Assembly: GCA_034521755.1 (NCBI GenBank) | Contig: JAXHMB010000004.1 | Span: 558,001 to 622,000, forward strand | Reading direction: 5' to 3' | Length of the DNA: 64,000 bases | Source of the DNA: JAXHMB01 sp034521755 | GTDB lineage: Bacteria > Bacteroidota > Rhodothermia > Balneolales > Balneolaceae | In this document: one piece after another, positions 17,354-26,592 of the stretch | Layout of the letters: the number at the start of each line of letters is the position of its first letter | Numbering within the stretch: the stretch's first letter is position 1 | Program-made: the position numbers and the translations under genes | The notes under the pieces: generated by a model | Told to the model about the DNA's origin: nothing | Database searches by the model: none | The model's input: only the letters and a program-made list of their open reading frames with translations

Positions 17354-19819
17354 ATGAAACGACTGGCCGCAATCTGTATCGCAATACTTTGTATTTGTTC
17401 TATTGCCACAGCGCAGGATAAAGACAAAACACCAACCATCAGTGAAAAAACCGAAGGACTGGAAAAACACGAAGGCTACTTTACCTATTACTGGGATGAA
17501 GCTAAAGGCAAAGTCTGGCTGGAGATTGATAAGCTGAACAAAGAATTTTTGTATATCAATTCACTGACAGCCGGGATAGGTTCCAATGACATTGGTTTGG
17601 ACCGCAATCAGCTGGGTGATGATCGAGTGGTCTATTTCGAAAAGCGCGGCCCAAAAGTACTGATGATTCAGCCTAACTATTCTTATCGTGCTATTACAGA
17701 GAATCAAAAAGAAAAAGAATCGGTAAAAGATGCTTTTGCCCGGTCGGTGCTGTGGGGTTTTGAAATATCGGCCCAAGAAAATGACAAGTATCTGGTTGAT
17801 GCTACTAATTTTTTGATGCAGGATGCCCACGGCGTGGCCGATCGTTTGAAGAGCGGAGGACAGGGAACGTATCGCCTGGATGATTCGAGATCAGCCCTTT
17901 ACAAAGAAGGCACGATGAACTTTCCGAAGAATACCGAGTTTGAAGCACTGCTTACATTCACTGGGGATGCCTCCGGTTATAATATTCGTTCGGTGACACC
18001 CAGCTCGGATGCCGTTACCGTGCGTCAGCACCACTCATTTGTACAACTCCCGGATGATAATTACGAACCCCGTGTGTTTGATCCGCGGGCGGGATATTAC
18101 GGTACCAGTTTTCAGGATTACAGTACGCCTATTGAAGAATCACTGACCAAGCGTTTTATCACCCGTCACCGTCTTGAAAAGAAAAATCCCAATGCAGAAA
18201 TGAGCGAGCCGGTAGAGCCTATTGTATACTATTTGGATCCCGGTACTCCTGAACCGGTGCGCAGTGCTCTGCTCGACGGCGCCCGATGGTGGAATCAGGC
18301 TTTTGAAGCAGCCGGCTATAAAAATGCTTTCCGGGTAAAAATGTTACCCGATGATGCTCATCCGCTGGATGTCCGTTATAATATTATCAACTGGGTGCAC
18401 CGCTCAACGCGGGGCTGGTCATATGGTTCTTCAGTGGTTGATCCGCGCACCGGGGAAATCATCAAAGGACATGTACTGCTGGGTTCTCTTAGAGTGCGCC
18501 AGGATTATCTGATTGCGGAAGGATTGCTGTCGCCGTACAAAGATGGAGTAAATTATGAAGACGATGACCCCATGCTGAAAATGGCGCTGGCTCGCATTCG
18601 TCAGCTTTCGGCTCATGAGGTAGGACATACGCTTGGAATAGCCCATAACTTTGCTGCCAGTACCAACAGTCGCGCCTCGGTGATGGATTATCCGGCGCCC
18701 AAAGTAAATATCAACAATGGTAAGCTGGATTTGTCAGAGGCTTATGACACAGGTATTGGTGAGTGGGATAAAGTAAGTGTGGCGTATGGATACCAAGACT
18801 TCCCAAAAGGCACCAACGAAAAAGAGGGCTTAGACCAAATTATAAATAATGCGATCGGTGAAGGACTGTTGTTTATATCCGATTCGGATGCGCGTCCACA
18901 GGGCGGGGCTCATCCCAAAGCGCATCTTTGGGACAACGGACAGGATGCAGTTGATCAGCTGGGCCATGTGATGGATGTGCGTGATATTGCTTTGCAGAAT
19001 TTTTCTGAATCTAACATCAAAAAGGGCATGCCAATGGCTACGCTCGAAGATGTGCTGGTTCCCATGTACTTATATCACCGTTACCAAATTGAGGGAACTG
19101 TGAAGCTTATTGGAGGTGTAGATTATACGTACAAATTAAGAGGCGATAGTCAGAAGGGCCCGGAACCTGTATCAGTAAAAAAACAACGTGCTGCACTTGA
19201 TGCAATGCTGAGCACCATCTCCGTTGATGCACTGCGCATGCCGCAAAAAATTATTGATATCATCCCTCCGCGACCCATTGGATATTATGGGACCAGAGAA
19301 CTGTTTAACAGCTATACCGATCCGGCTTTTGATCCATTGGGTGCTGCAGAAACAGCTGCCGACATGAGCGCCCAGCTGTTGTTTAACCCGAACCGCGCGG
19401 CGCGACTTGTTGAGTTTAAAGCGCGCAACTCCAACAACCTTGGTTTTGCTGAAATGGTTGAAGAAGTAATGAATTCAAGCTGGAAAAGGCAAACCCAAAG
19501 CGGCTACGAGGGTGCCGTACAACGTGCCGTTAATTTTGTGGTGCTCTATAATTTAATACAGTTGGCGATGGATGATAATGCCTCCAACCAGGTACGGGCG
19601 ATTGCACACGCGCAGTTAAAAAATCTGCAGACATGGCTAAGTGCTGAAGTCCTTGGTTCTGAAGATGCGCAGTGGCAGGCGGCCTACCGCTACGGCTTAA
19701 AAATGATTGATGATTATGAAAATAATCCCGAGCGCATTCAGCAAATCACCCCTCCGCTTTCGCCCCCGCCCGGTTCACCCATTGGTAGCGGCCATGCCTT
19801 TTTGGAGTGCGGGTTATAA
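17354..19819 (+). CDS. Secreted zinc-dependent metalloprotease (DUF5117/DUF4953 type)
   Basis: An 821-residue exported protein with a signal peptide ending near ATAQ. The N-terminal half matches the DUF5117 type (FTYYWDEAKGKVWLEI, FEKRGPKVLMIQPNYSYR). The central catalytic domain has HEVGHTLGIAHNFAAS, a metzincin HExxHxxGxxH site, followed by SVMDYPAPKV with the methionine of the Met-turn. The C-terminal domain ends in TPPLSPPPGSPIGSGH. These proteins are common and multicopy in Bacteroidota; the substrates are not known. An independent gene, with the previous terminator about 85 bp upstream. Confidence 0.9.
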   Translation: MKRLAAICIAILCICSIATAQDKDKTPTISEKTEGLEKHEGYFTYYWDEAKGKVWLEIDKLNKEFLYINSLTAGIGSNDIGLDRNQLGDDRVVYFEKRGPKVLMIQPNYSYRAITENQKEKESVKDAFARSVLWGFEISAQENDKYLVDATNFLMQDAHGVADRLKSGGQGTYRLDDSRSALYKEGTMNFPKNTEFEALLTFTGDASGYNIRSVTPSSDAVTVRQHHSFVQLPDDNYEPRVFDPRAGYYGTSFQDYSTPIEESLTKRFITRHRLEKKNPNAEMSEPVEPIVYYLDPGTPEPVRSALLDGARWWNQAFEAAGYKNAFRVKMLPDDAHPLDVRYNIINWVHRSTRGWSYGSSVVDPRTGEIIKGHVLLGSLRVRQDYLIAEGLLSPYKDGVNYEDDDPMLKMALARIRQLSAHEVGHTLGIAHNFAASTNSRASVMDYPAPKVNINNGKLDLSEAYDTGIGEWDKVSVAYGYQDFPKGTNEKEGLDQIINNAIGEGLLFISDSDARPQGGAHPKAHLWDNGQDAVDQLGHVMDVRDIALQNFSESNIKKGMPMATLEDVLVPMYLYHRYQIEGTVKLIGGVDYTYKLRGDSQKGPEPVSVKKQRAALDAMLSTISVDALRMPQKIIDIIPPRPIGYYGTRELFNSYTDPAFDPLGAAETAADMSAQLLFNPNRAARLVEFKARNSNNLGFAEMVEEVMNSSWKRQTQSGYEGAVQRAVNFVVLYNLIQLAMDDNASNQVRAIAHAQLKNLQTWLSAEVLGSEDAQWQAAYRYGLKMIDDYENNPERIQQITPPLSPPPGSPIGSGHAFLECGL

Positions 19820-19849
19820 ATGAATTACCTGACATCTACAATCGCGAGA

Positions 19850-19986
19850 CCCGTCATCCTGAGCGCAGTGCAACGAAGTCGAAGGAACGGGTCGTGGCGA
19901 TCTCCCGATGTCGATACAGGAAAATTTTCTATAGTATGGAGATTGCCCCACGCTTCCGGAAACACACGGAACCGTTCGCAATGACA
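19850..19986. repeat. Dispersed GTCATCCTGAGCG...CGCAATGACA repeat
   Basis: The spacer before aat starts CCGTCATCCTGAGCGCAGTG and ends TTCGCAATGACAGC. The middle has GAAGTCGAAGGAACGGG and GGAGATTGCCCCACGC. This ensemble is a widespread bacterial intergenic repeat type, with TGTCATTGCGAACG as the complement of one end. It explains a short open frame at 19807-20013, which I do not accept as a gene. Confidence 0.7.
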
Positions 19987-20009
19987 GCAATAAGTGAGGC
20001 TAATTATTC

Positions 20010-20606
20010 ATGATATCTCCCGAAGACTTGCTAACCGGCTATGCCAATGGCATTTTCCCTATGGCTGATACACGTGATGATCCGGAAGCCAAATGGTATA
20101 CTTCTCAGCGTCGGGGAATTATTCCGCTCGATAACTTCAGGGTTTCTTCCAACGTGCAGCGTATTATCCGCAATGAGCACTATCACATCAAATTTGATTA
20201 TGCTTTTCGCAAAGTGATGGAAGCATGTGCCAGTCGGGAGACGACCTGGATATCGGATGAAATTATTGACTCTTATTGCCGATTGCATGAACTGGGAAAT
20301 GCTCATTCAGTGAGTGTTTATGATCAAAGTTGGGAGCTGGTTGGCGGACAGTATGGTGTTTCGCTGGGAGCGGCGTTTTTTGGAGAATCGATGTTTGGCA
20401 CAGCTAAGGAGGCATCTAAAGTGGCCTTGTATTGGACACATAAAGCTTTGAAGGAAGGAGGCTTTGAGCTTTGGGATACCCAGTTTTGGAGTGAGCACCT
20501 GGCACAGTTCGGCTGTGTTGAAATATCTGCAGCAGAGTATCACAAAAGACTAAAAGAGGCACTTAAAAAGGAGGCCGTATTTAAAAGGCCAACCCAAAGA
20601 AAATAG
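20010..20606 (+). CDS. aat: Leucyl/phenylalanyl-tRNA-protein transferase
   Basis: A 198-residue Aat transfers Leu or Phe from tRNA to proteins with N-terminal Arg or Lys, marking them for ClpS/ClpAP. Landmarks are the N-terminal LLTGYANGIFPMAD, TTWISDEIIDSYCRLHELG, GGQYGVSLGAAFFGESMFG and FELWDTQFWSEHLAQFG. The full-length family is about 200-240 residues, so this is a compact version starting close to the first conserved block. The ATG at 20010 lies just after the repeat. Convergent with the gene at 20653. Confidence 0.93.
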   Translation: MISPEDLLTGYANGIFPMADTRDDPEAKWYTSQRRGIIPLDNFRVSSNVQRIIRNEHYHIKFDYAFRKVMEACASRETTWISDEIIDSYCRLHELGNAHSVSVYDQSWELVGGQYGVSLGAAFFGESMFGTAKEASKVALYWTHKALKEGGFELWDTQFWSEHLAQFGCVEISAAEYHKRLKEALKKEAVFKRPTQRK

Positions 20607-20609
20607 AAA

Positions 20610-20642
20610 CAGTCAGCGACACCGGGCTGTTGCCGCTGACTG
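20610..20642. terminator. Stem-loop between convergent genes
   Basis: CAGTCAGCG (20610-20618) is complementary to CGCTGACTG (20634-20642) around a GC-rich 15-nt loop. It separates aat from the minus-strand gene ending at 20653. T tails are weak on both sides, so it may be a repeat rather than an efficient terminator. Confidence 0.5.
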
Positions 20643-20652
20643 CTGGAAGGAT

Positions 20653-21897
20653 TTAATTTTCGTAGACTTTAATGCGATCAATAATTTCATCCCGGCTGCT
20701 GTTTTCAAGAACAGACTTGGATATGTGAAGGGTAAGGTGATTGGGCACTTCGTCAATGCGGCTGTTCAGCGATACTGAAAATAGAACTTGCTGCCCCGGA
20801 TCTACGGAGTTTAGGGTTCGGCCGTAATCAGCAATGGTTGTCTTCAAATCAGTTAAAAACTGATTATAAGCCTCAATTATTTTTTCTTTTTGTTCTTCGC
20901 GCTGTTTCCTCACTTCATTGCGCTTTTCATGCATTTCAGTAAGGTCTGTTTCAATTTTAATACTATCTATTTTAATACTATCTATGGCTCCTTTTAGTCC
21001 CTGTTCTTGAATTCTGATACGAGTTTTTGCAAGGCCTTCTCTGAGTGCTTCCAACGACCTACCCAGAGCGGAAAAGTCAAATGGTGACCAATCTGAAAAG
21101 CGAACATCAAAAGAAAACAGTGCCCCAAAATTATCCAGTTTTAAATAGTCAACCGACCCTCGGATATGAAAGATGGATTCATCAGAATTTTCAAATGATG
21201 TTTTTAAAATGCTGCCCAACACTTTTAAATCTTTTTCCTGCTGTTCAGAAGCATCTACCGAACGAATATCCAGTCGGCTTCGGAAGTCTGTATCATTTAA
21301 ATTTCCGGAGCGGTAGGCCTTAAGATCACGAGCCTGAGCAACGACTGAAATGGATGGAAGCATCTGTTTTTTTGTGTCTTCCTCTTTTTGGGTAAGCCGT
21401 ACCATATCAAAGTTGAAATTAGGCCGATTTGCCCTGTAGATCACCATCACTTTGTCATCATTGGCAAGTTGTCCGATTGCAGGACCGTAGTCTCGTAAAA
21501 ATTCCACAATCTTATTTGTGACCGACTCCTCGGTTATGGCTTCTCCCTTTTCATCATTGCTGTATTGGAAGTTAAATGAAAACGTATCTCCGGTGGCGTT
21601 ACTTGAGGCTACAAATGCAGGAGGGCCTCCGGGAATGGTAAAAATAACTCCAAAACCAGGGAGGTAGATACCTTCAATATCATTATTTTCTAAAAAGGGG
21701 AATGAGCCCGCTCTAATATGTACATCACTTCCCTTGGCTTCCCAGGTTGTTTTAAAGAGTTCTTTCAGCACATTTTCCATAATGTTGATGTCTCTTTCCA
21801 TGCGATTGGTATCGATGTTCTGGGCAAAGGAATGATTGCAAAAAACGGTGAATAACATTGTCAGTAATGCAATCAGGGTTGTTGATAGAAATTTCAT
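20653..21897 (-). CDS. Secreted protein with two similar domains, third gene of an ECF sigma operon
   Basis: About 414 residues with a signal peptide (MKFLSTTLIALLTMLFTV, cleavage near SFAQ). The ATG at 21897 is preferred; an in-frame ATG at 21909 abuts the previous stop. The mature protein seems to hold two related domains: one with SDVHIRAGSFPFLE then GFGVIFTIPG, another with ESIFHIRGSVDYLKLD then FGALFSFDV. A coiled coil (about residues 300-345, with DSIKIDSIKIETD) and a last strand-rich region follow. No known family is recognised. The operon position suggests it is the envelope-side output of, or sensor for, the sigma system. Confidence 0.65.
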   Translation of the reverse strand: MKFLSTTLIALLTMLFTVFCNHSFAQNIDTNRMERDINIMENVLKELFKTTWEAKGSDVHIRAGSFPFLENNDIEGIYLPGFGVIFTIPGGPPAFVASSNATGDTFSFNFQYSNDEKGEAITEESVTNKIVEFLRDYGPAIGQLANDDKVMVIYRANRPNFNFDMVRLTQKEEDTKKQMLPSISVVAQARDLKAYRSGNLNDTDFRSRLDIRSVDASEQQEKDLKVLGSILKTSFENSDESIFHIRGSVDYLKLDNFGALFSFDVRFSDWSPFDFSALGRSLEALREGLAKTRIRIQEQGLKGAIDSIKIDSIKIETDLTEMHEKRNEVRKQREEQKEKIIEAYNQFLTDLKTTIADYGRTLNSVDPGQQVLFSVSLNSRIDEVPNHLTLHISKSVLENSSRDEIIDRIKVYEN

Positions 21898-21909
21898 AAC
21901 ATACTCCAA

Positions 21910-22578
21910 TTATTGTTCATTATTTAAGTTCACAGTTTGTATAAGTTCGCTCCAGTATTCATTGGTTTGTCGCCATCGGTAGTGGCTGGCCTGCTGAACC
22001 TGGTCAAGGTTTTGATCTATTAGCTGCAGGTCGTTCAGACGCTGTTCCTCAAAATATTGCACCACCTGTAGCAGCTGTTTTTTGTTCTGCTCATTGATAG
22101 ATTTAGCAAACTCATTGAGCATGGCCGCGTTTTCTTCTCTGATTTGATCAATCAATGCTTCTGCTTGTTCTTCGGAAATACTCTCATTGATTTGCGGCTG
22201 CTCACCCAACGAGATGGTAAAGCCCGCCTCGGTACTTTGAATGTGCACTTCTGCTGCAGCGCCTACCATAATCATCAGCAGAAAGCTTGCCGCTATAGCA
22301 AGGGCAGATTTACCCCAGCGTGTTTGCGGCATCAGTGATTTTGCATCGTGCCACCACTGTTTCCAGGAACGATCTTTTGATTCTACCATAAGAAGCTTTT
22401 GGGCCGGTTCTTCCGAGGGCATTTTTTGCAGAAGCGACCGTGTTTTTTGAAGTTCTTCCAGCTCTTCTTTCAGTGACGGATTGTCTTCTAAATATTTTTT
22501 CAGTTTTTTCTTGTCCTCTGTAGAGATTTCATCATACAGATAGTCCATAAAAAGTATTCGTGCTTGTTGTTTATTCAT
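21910..22578 (-). CDS. Putative membrane-bound anti-sigma factor
   Basis: A 222-residue protein with a cytoplasmic N-terminal helical domain (YDEISTEDKKKLKKYLEDNP), one transmembrane segment (about residues 90-110, KSALAIAASFLLMIMVGAAA) and a periplasmic helical, Gln-rich C-terminal part. It has no HxxxCxxC zinc motif, so it is a non-zinc anti-sigma domain. It overlaps the sigma gene by 8 bp and the next gene follows immediately, so the three form one operon. It presumably sequesters the ECF sigma factor until an envelope signal releases it. Confidence 0.75.
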   Translation of the reverse strand: MNKQQARILFMDYLYDEISTEDKKKLKKYLEDNPSLKEELEELQKTRSLLQKMPSEEPAQKLLMVESKDRSWKQWWHDAKSLMPQTRWGKSALAIAASFLLMIMVGAAAEVHIQSTEAGFTISLGEQPQINESISEEQAEALIDQIREENAAMLNEFAKSINEQNKKQLLQVVQYFEEQRLNDLQLIDQNLDQVQQASHYRWRQTNEYWSELIQTVNLNNEQ

Positions 22579-23143
22579 GATATAAGGCCTCCATTTCGAG
22601 ATTCCATTGTTCGAAAATTTTTCTTAGTGATGAAAGTCCGTAGTACATGCGCGACTTCACCGTGTTTTCAGGCTCTTCCAGTATTTCAGCAATTTCCCTG
22701 AACTTGAGTCCTTCATATTCTTTCATAATTATCACAATGCGTTGTTCGGGCGGCAACTGATGTAAAGCAAGCCGTAAAATTGAGCCAAGCTCTTCTTGTT
22801 GTATGGAGCGGTCAGGATTTTCGGCAATGCTTTTTGCCACCGGATGATTCGACACAGCCTCCATTGTAGCGGAACGCGTTCTTCCGGCACGTTTCAGTTC
22901 ATCCAAACACAAGTTGTTGGCAATCCGGTATATCCAGGATGAAAACTTTTGGGTATCATCCAAGGTATGCAGCTTTTTATACGCTTTGATAAAGGTTCTC
23001 TGGGTGATTTCCATGGCGTCATCGTGGCTGGAAAAATAGCGATAGGCAAACCTATGGATGCGCTGCTGCCATTTGTCAACTATAGTATTGAAGGCATCCA
23101 TGTTGCCGTCGCGAAACTCTTCTACCAGTTGTGCGTCGTTCAT
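22571..23143 (-). CDS. RNA polymerase ECF-type sigma factor
   Basis: A 190-residue sigma-70 family factor with only regions 2 and 4. Region 2 has KWQQRIHRFAYRYFSSHDDA, with FSSWIYRIANNLCLDELKR in 2.3-2.4. Region 4 has LPPEQRIVIIMKEYEGLKF and the HTH FREIAEILEEPENTVKSRMY. First gene of the operon with its putative anti-sigma factor. A candidate autoregulatory ECF promoter lies 60-95 bp upstream. Confidence 0.93.
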   Translation of the reverse strand: MNDAQLVEEFRDGNMDAFNTIVDKWQQRIHRFAYRYFSSHDDAMEITQRTFIKAYKKLHTLDDTQKFSSWIYRIANNLCLDELKRAGRTRSATMEAVSNHPVAKSIAENPDRSIQQEELGSILRLALHQLPPEQRIVIIMKEYEGLKFREIAEILEEPENTVKSRMYYGLSSLRKIFEQWNLEMEALYHE

Positions 23144-23203
23144 TAAAATACTCCCGGGAGTTGTTTGTCTATGCTTAGAAAGCTACGAAACGTTGTGTTC
23201 AAT

Positions 23204-23236
23204 AGTATGACGAAGGAGGGAGAGAAAAAGTTTTAA
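23204..23236 (-). promoter_or_regulatory. Candidate ECF-type promoter of the sigma operon
   Basis: Read on the minus strand, the spacer carries AAAACTTTTT, about 18 bp, then TCGTCATAC. An AAC-type -35 with a CGTC-type -10 is typical of ECF sigma autoregulation. The exact spacing is slightly long, so this is a proposal only. Confidence 0.4.
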
Positions 23237-23247
23237 AATAAATAAAA

Positions 23248-23274
23248 AAGTCCTCAGAATAGATCCAAGGGCTT
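23248..23274 (-). terminator. Probable dxs terminator
   Basis: On the minus strand AAGCCCTTGG folds with CTGAGGACTT (one mismatch, two wobbles), followed by TTTTTTATTT. It lies about 18 bp after the dxs stop and before the ECF operon promoter. Confidence 0.6.
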
Positions 23275-23291
23275 TAGCAAAGATTGGATAA

Positions 23292-25223
23292 TCAGGCTTT
23301 CAGCGAATGCATTTTTAGCACTTCTTTAACTTTTTGCTTGATGCCGTCCGGTCCAATACCAACTTCATCATGCAGCTCGCGCTGAGTTCCGTGTTCAACC
23401 ACGCGATCGGGCACGCCCATAATGGTAACCGGAATGTGGAACGGTTTGTCTGCCAGGTATTCGGTAACTGCTCCACCAAAACCACCCAGACGGGTGCCGT
23501 CTTCAAGTGTGATGATATGCTCGTAGGTTTGGCAAATTTCCTGAATCAATTTGGTATCCAAAGGTTTGGCAAAACGCATGTTAAAATGTCCGACATTGAT
23601 GCCTTCCTGAGCAAGGTCGTCAGCGGCCTCTATCACGTAGTTGCCCATCGGACCGAAACTGAGGATGGCTACATCATCACCTTCACGGAGACGCTGGCCC
23701 TTGCCAATTTCTATGGATTTAAAGCCTTCCGGAATATCCATGCCCGTTGCTTCTCCACGCGGATAGCGAATAGCCCAGGCTGCCTCTTCATATTTTGAAG
23801 CGGTGTACATCATATCGCGCAGCTCTTCTTCATTAAGTGGAGAAGAGATAATCATATTAGGTACGGCGCGCAGATAAGAAATGTCGTATAACCCGTGATG
23901 TGTTGGTCCATCTGCACCGGCAACTCCTGCGCGATCAATACAAAAAACAACCGGCAGCTTTTGAATAGCTACATCATGGATAACTTGATCATATGCACGC
24001 TGTAAAAAAGTAGAATAAATGGCAGCAAAAGCTTTCTTCCCTTCGGCGGCAAGTCCGGCAGCAAAAGTGATGGAATGTTGCTCGGCAATACCGACATCAA
24101 AAGCACGATCAGGAAAATTATTCATTAATGGCCATAAGCTGGAGCCGCTGGGCATGGCAGGGGTGATACCTACAATGCGTTCATCTTTTTCGGCCAGTTC
24201 TACAATGGCATCCCCAAAAATATGCTGATAACGAGGTATCTTTGGTTCTTTTTTAGGAGGAGCTAAAGATTTTCCGGTAATTTTATCAAATGGACTGCTT
24301 TGCGCGTGCCATTTTGTTTGTTCGCGTTCGGCGGGAGCAAATCCTTTGCCTTTTACGGTAACGGCATGCAGTAATTTTGGACCCGGAATATTTTTTAGGT
24401 CTTCTAAAGTACGGCGCATGGTATCTACATTATGGCCGTCAACCGGGCCATAGTATTTAAAACCAAGCGCCTGGAAAAGTCCGCCCGGGGTGATAGCTGT
24501 AGTTACTGCCTTTTCAAGACGGGAAGCTATCTTGCGCATTTTTTCGCCGGCCGACTTAAAATGACCGAGCATGTCATAAATTTCATCGCGCAGTTTATTG
24601 AATGTCTTGCTGGTGGTAATTTCTGTCAAATATTCTTTAAGAGCACCTACATTAGGATCTATGGACATGCAGTTATCATTCAGAATCACAATCATGTCTG
24701 TGTTCATGGCACCGGCGTTATTCATAGCCTCAAAAGCAAGGCCGGCCGTCATGGCGCCATCACCGATTACGGCAACCACTTCCTTGTCTTCGCCGCTTAA
24801 ATCGCGGGAAACTGCCATACCCAGCGCCGCAGAAATAGAAGTACTGGAATGTCCTACACCGAAAGCATCATATTCACTTTCGCTTCTTTTAGGAAAGCCG
24901 GATAATCCGCCATGCTTTCGGTTGGTATGAAATTTGTCTCGTCGCCCGGTCAGCATCTTGTGTCCGTATGCCTGGTGCCCGACATCCCAGAGTACCAAAT
25001 CTTTTGGGGTATCAAACACATAGTGCAGGGCAACAGTCATTTCTACTACGCCAAGACTGGCACCAAAGTGTCCGCCGTGAACTGAAACCGTTTCAATGAT
25101 GTAATCCCGAAGCTCATCACATACATCAATAAGTTGCTCGGGTTCCAGCTTTTTAAGGTCATCCGGAGAATTAATTTTCGACAGCAGGGGACCCGGCTTT
25201 ATGTTTTCGAACTCCATATCCAT
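23292..25223 (-). CDS. dxs: 1-deoxy-D-xylulose-5-phosphate synthase
   Basis: A full-length 643-residue DXS, the thiamine-diphosphate enzyme that condenses pyruvate and glyceraldehyde-3-phosphate at the head of the MEP isoprenoid pathway. HYVFDTPKDLVLWDVGHQAY and FGVGHSSTSISAALG are in the N-terminal domain. The thiamine motif runs from GDGAMTAG to LNDNCMSI. DRAGVAGADGPTHHG marks the pyrimidine-binding domain, and the C-terminal transketolase domain has LEDGTRLGGFG. It follows xseB by 8 bp on the same strand; the xseB-dxs pairing is common in bacteria. ATG codons at 23223+2000 (25223) and two codons later are alternative starts. Confidence 0.97.
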   Translation of the reverse strand: MDMEFENIKPGPLLSKINSPDDLKKLEPEQLIDVCDELRDYIIETVSVHGGHFGASLGVVEMTVALHYVFDTPKDLVLWDVGHQAYGHKMLTGRRDKFHTNRKHGGLSGFPKRSESEYDAFGVGHSSTSISAALGMAVSRDLSGEDKEVVAVIGDGAMTAGLAFEAMNNAGAMNTDMIVILNDNCMSIDPNVGALKEYLTEITTSKTFNKLRDEIYDMLGHFKSAGEKMRKIASRLEKAVTTAITPGGLFQALGFKYYGPVDGHNVDTMRRTLEDLKNIPGPKLLHAVTVKGKGFAPAEREQTKWHAQSSPFDKITGKSLAPPKKEPKIPRYQHIFGDAIVELAEKDERIVGITPAMPSGSSLWPLMNNFPDRAFDVGIAEQHSITFAAGLAAEGKKAFAAIYSTFLQRAYDQVIHDVAIQKLPVVFCIDRAGVAGADGPTHHGLYDISYLRAVPNMIISSPLNEEELRDMMYTASKYEEAAWAIRYPRGEATGMDIPEGFKSIEIGKGQRLREGDDVAILSFGPMGNYVIEAADDLAQEGINVGHFNMRFAKPLDTKLIQEICQTYEHIITLEDGTRLGGFGGAVTEYLADKPFHIPVTIMGVPDRVVEHGTQRELHDEVGIGPDGIKQKVKEVLKMHSLKA

Positions 25224-25231
25224 ATTCTCAA

Positions 25232-25444
25232 TTACTCTTCGTTGTCAGCATGCTGCTCATGCACATTTTTTATTTGCAGCTCGGCTTGTTCAAGTGTATT
25301 GGTGCAAATTTTAGAAAGCTTAATTCCCTCTTCATACAATTCAATCGAATCTTCGAGTGAAATTGACTCATCTTCAAGCTCTTCAACAATTACCTCTAGC
25401 CTTGATAAAGCTTCTTCAAAGCTCAGTCGTTCCTTTTTAGTCAT
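25232..25444 (-). CDS. xseB: Exodeoxyribonuclease VII small subunit
   Basis: A 70-residue XseB with the diagnostic helices LSFEEALSRLEVIVEELEDE and LSLEDSIELYEEG-like SISLEDSIELYEEGIKLS. It binds the large subunit XseA in exonuclease VII, which degrades single-stranded DNA. XseA itself is not in the window. Located 8 bp upstream of dxs, as in many genomes. The C-terminus is short and acidic. Confidence 0.93.
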   Translation of the reverse strand: MTKKERLSFEEALSRLEVIVEELEDESISLEDSIELYEEGIKLSKICTNTLEQAELQIKNVHEQHADNEE

Positions 25445-25557
25445 AAATACGGACCATGATACGGTTGTGGATTCAAAACAGTCTGTAAATAAACAGTTTT
25501 AGCGATGGGAATCCAGTTTTAGTTAGCTGTTACAGGCCTGAAAGTTATTTCTATCTT

Positions 25558-26592
25558 CTACCAACGCTTTCTCCTGATAGAAGTTCCATCTGAGGTAAAT
25601 ATCATAGCTTTTTCCAAGCTCGTAAATCTTAGTTTGGCATCTGATTGTCGCAGTCTTTGGACAGCTTCTACATGTGGGTGCCGAAACCGATTGGACTTGG
25701 CTACTGAAATAATAGACCATTGAGCCGAGGCTCGAGAAAGGAATTCTCGGGATGAGCTGGTTTTACTTCCATGATGCCCCACCTTTAGAAAGTCTGTATC
25801 AAGTAGATGGGGATAAGCAGACAAGAGCCGCTCTTCTTGTTCCATTCCTGCATCACCCATAAACAGGAACTCGGTTTCTCCATACACAAGTTCTAAGATG
25901 AGGGAATGTTCATTGGGCTCATCGCCTACATGCCATTGTTCGGGACCGTAAACAAAAATGCGCATTGATGGGTCAAGGTTTACTTTTGTACCGGCACGCA
26001 ATGGCACAACCGGTATCTCTTTTTTTGAAGTGAGCTTAAGGTAGTCGGCATAAAGGTTGGAGTTATACTTATATCCCGAATTATAGATAGTATCAATGGG
26101 TACTTTTTCTATGAGTTCTTTGATGCCTCCGATATGATCGGCATGGGGATGAGATAAAAAGACAGCGTCCAGTTTGGTAATGCCTGCAGCTTTGAGGTGT
26201 GGGATAATGATATACCGAGCACTATTATAATCGGGAGTCCATACTCCGGCATCAATAAAAAAATGTTTGTTCCCGGGTGTTTTTATAAGTGTAGCATCAC
26301 CCTGACCAACGTCAAAAACCGTTACTTCCATTTTGGGAGCCTCAAATTTTTGAATTATCCCGTACAATTGTTGAATACAAACGAGCGCCAGAAAAAGACC
26401 GGCCAGTTTCCAGCGCAAGGTTGGGATATGCCAGGAGGCAATGGCGAATATGGCGACTACCCAGATAGCAAAAATGAAAGGATCATTCACATATGTTTGT
26501 ATCCAGCTGCCCTCCCATGAGGCTGTAAATGTGACAAACTTGTTAAGGTTTACTAGAAACCATTCGGCAGGGATATTGAGCAATGCTCCCAT
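25558..26592 (-). CDS. comEC: ComEC/Rec2, C-terminal half (separated by a frameshift)
   Basis: These 344 codons hold the end of the ComEC membrane domain (two helices in residues 1-75) and the metallo-beta-lactamase-like domain. FDVGQGDATLIKTPG, LSHPHADHIGG, the FMGDAG block and VGHHGSKTSS are the metal-binding motifs. In natural transformation this domain is thought to help process the DNA strand. The first codons (MGALLNIPAEWFLVN) continue the N-terminal ORF in another frame, so this is not an independent gene; one surplus base at the GGG of 26597-26599 accounts for the split. Confidence 0.85.
   Translation of the reverse strand: MGALLNIPAEWFLVNLNKFVTFTASWEGSWIQTYVNDPFIFAIWVVAIFAIASWHIPTLRWKLAGLFLALVCIQQLYGIIQKFEAPKMEVTVFDVGQGDATLIKTPGNKHFFIDAGVWTPDYNSARYIIIPHLKAAGITKLDAVFLSHPHADHIGGIKELIEKVPIDTIYNSGYKYNSNLYADYLKLTSKKEIPVVPLRAGTKVNLDPSMRIFVYGPEQWHVGDEPNEHSLILELVYGETEFLFMGDAGMEQEERLLSAYPHLLDTDFLKVGHHGSKTSSSREFLSRASAQWSIISVAKSNRFRHPHVEAVQRLRQSDAKLRFTSLEKAMIFTSDGTSIRRKRW

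Noticed and set aside
19807..20013. 68-codon frame before aat
   Set aside because: Translation of a dispersed intergenic repeat, with no independent coding signal.
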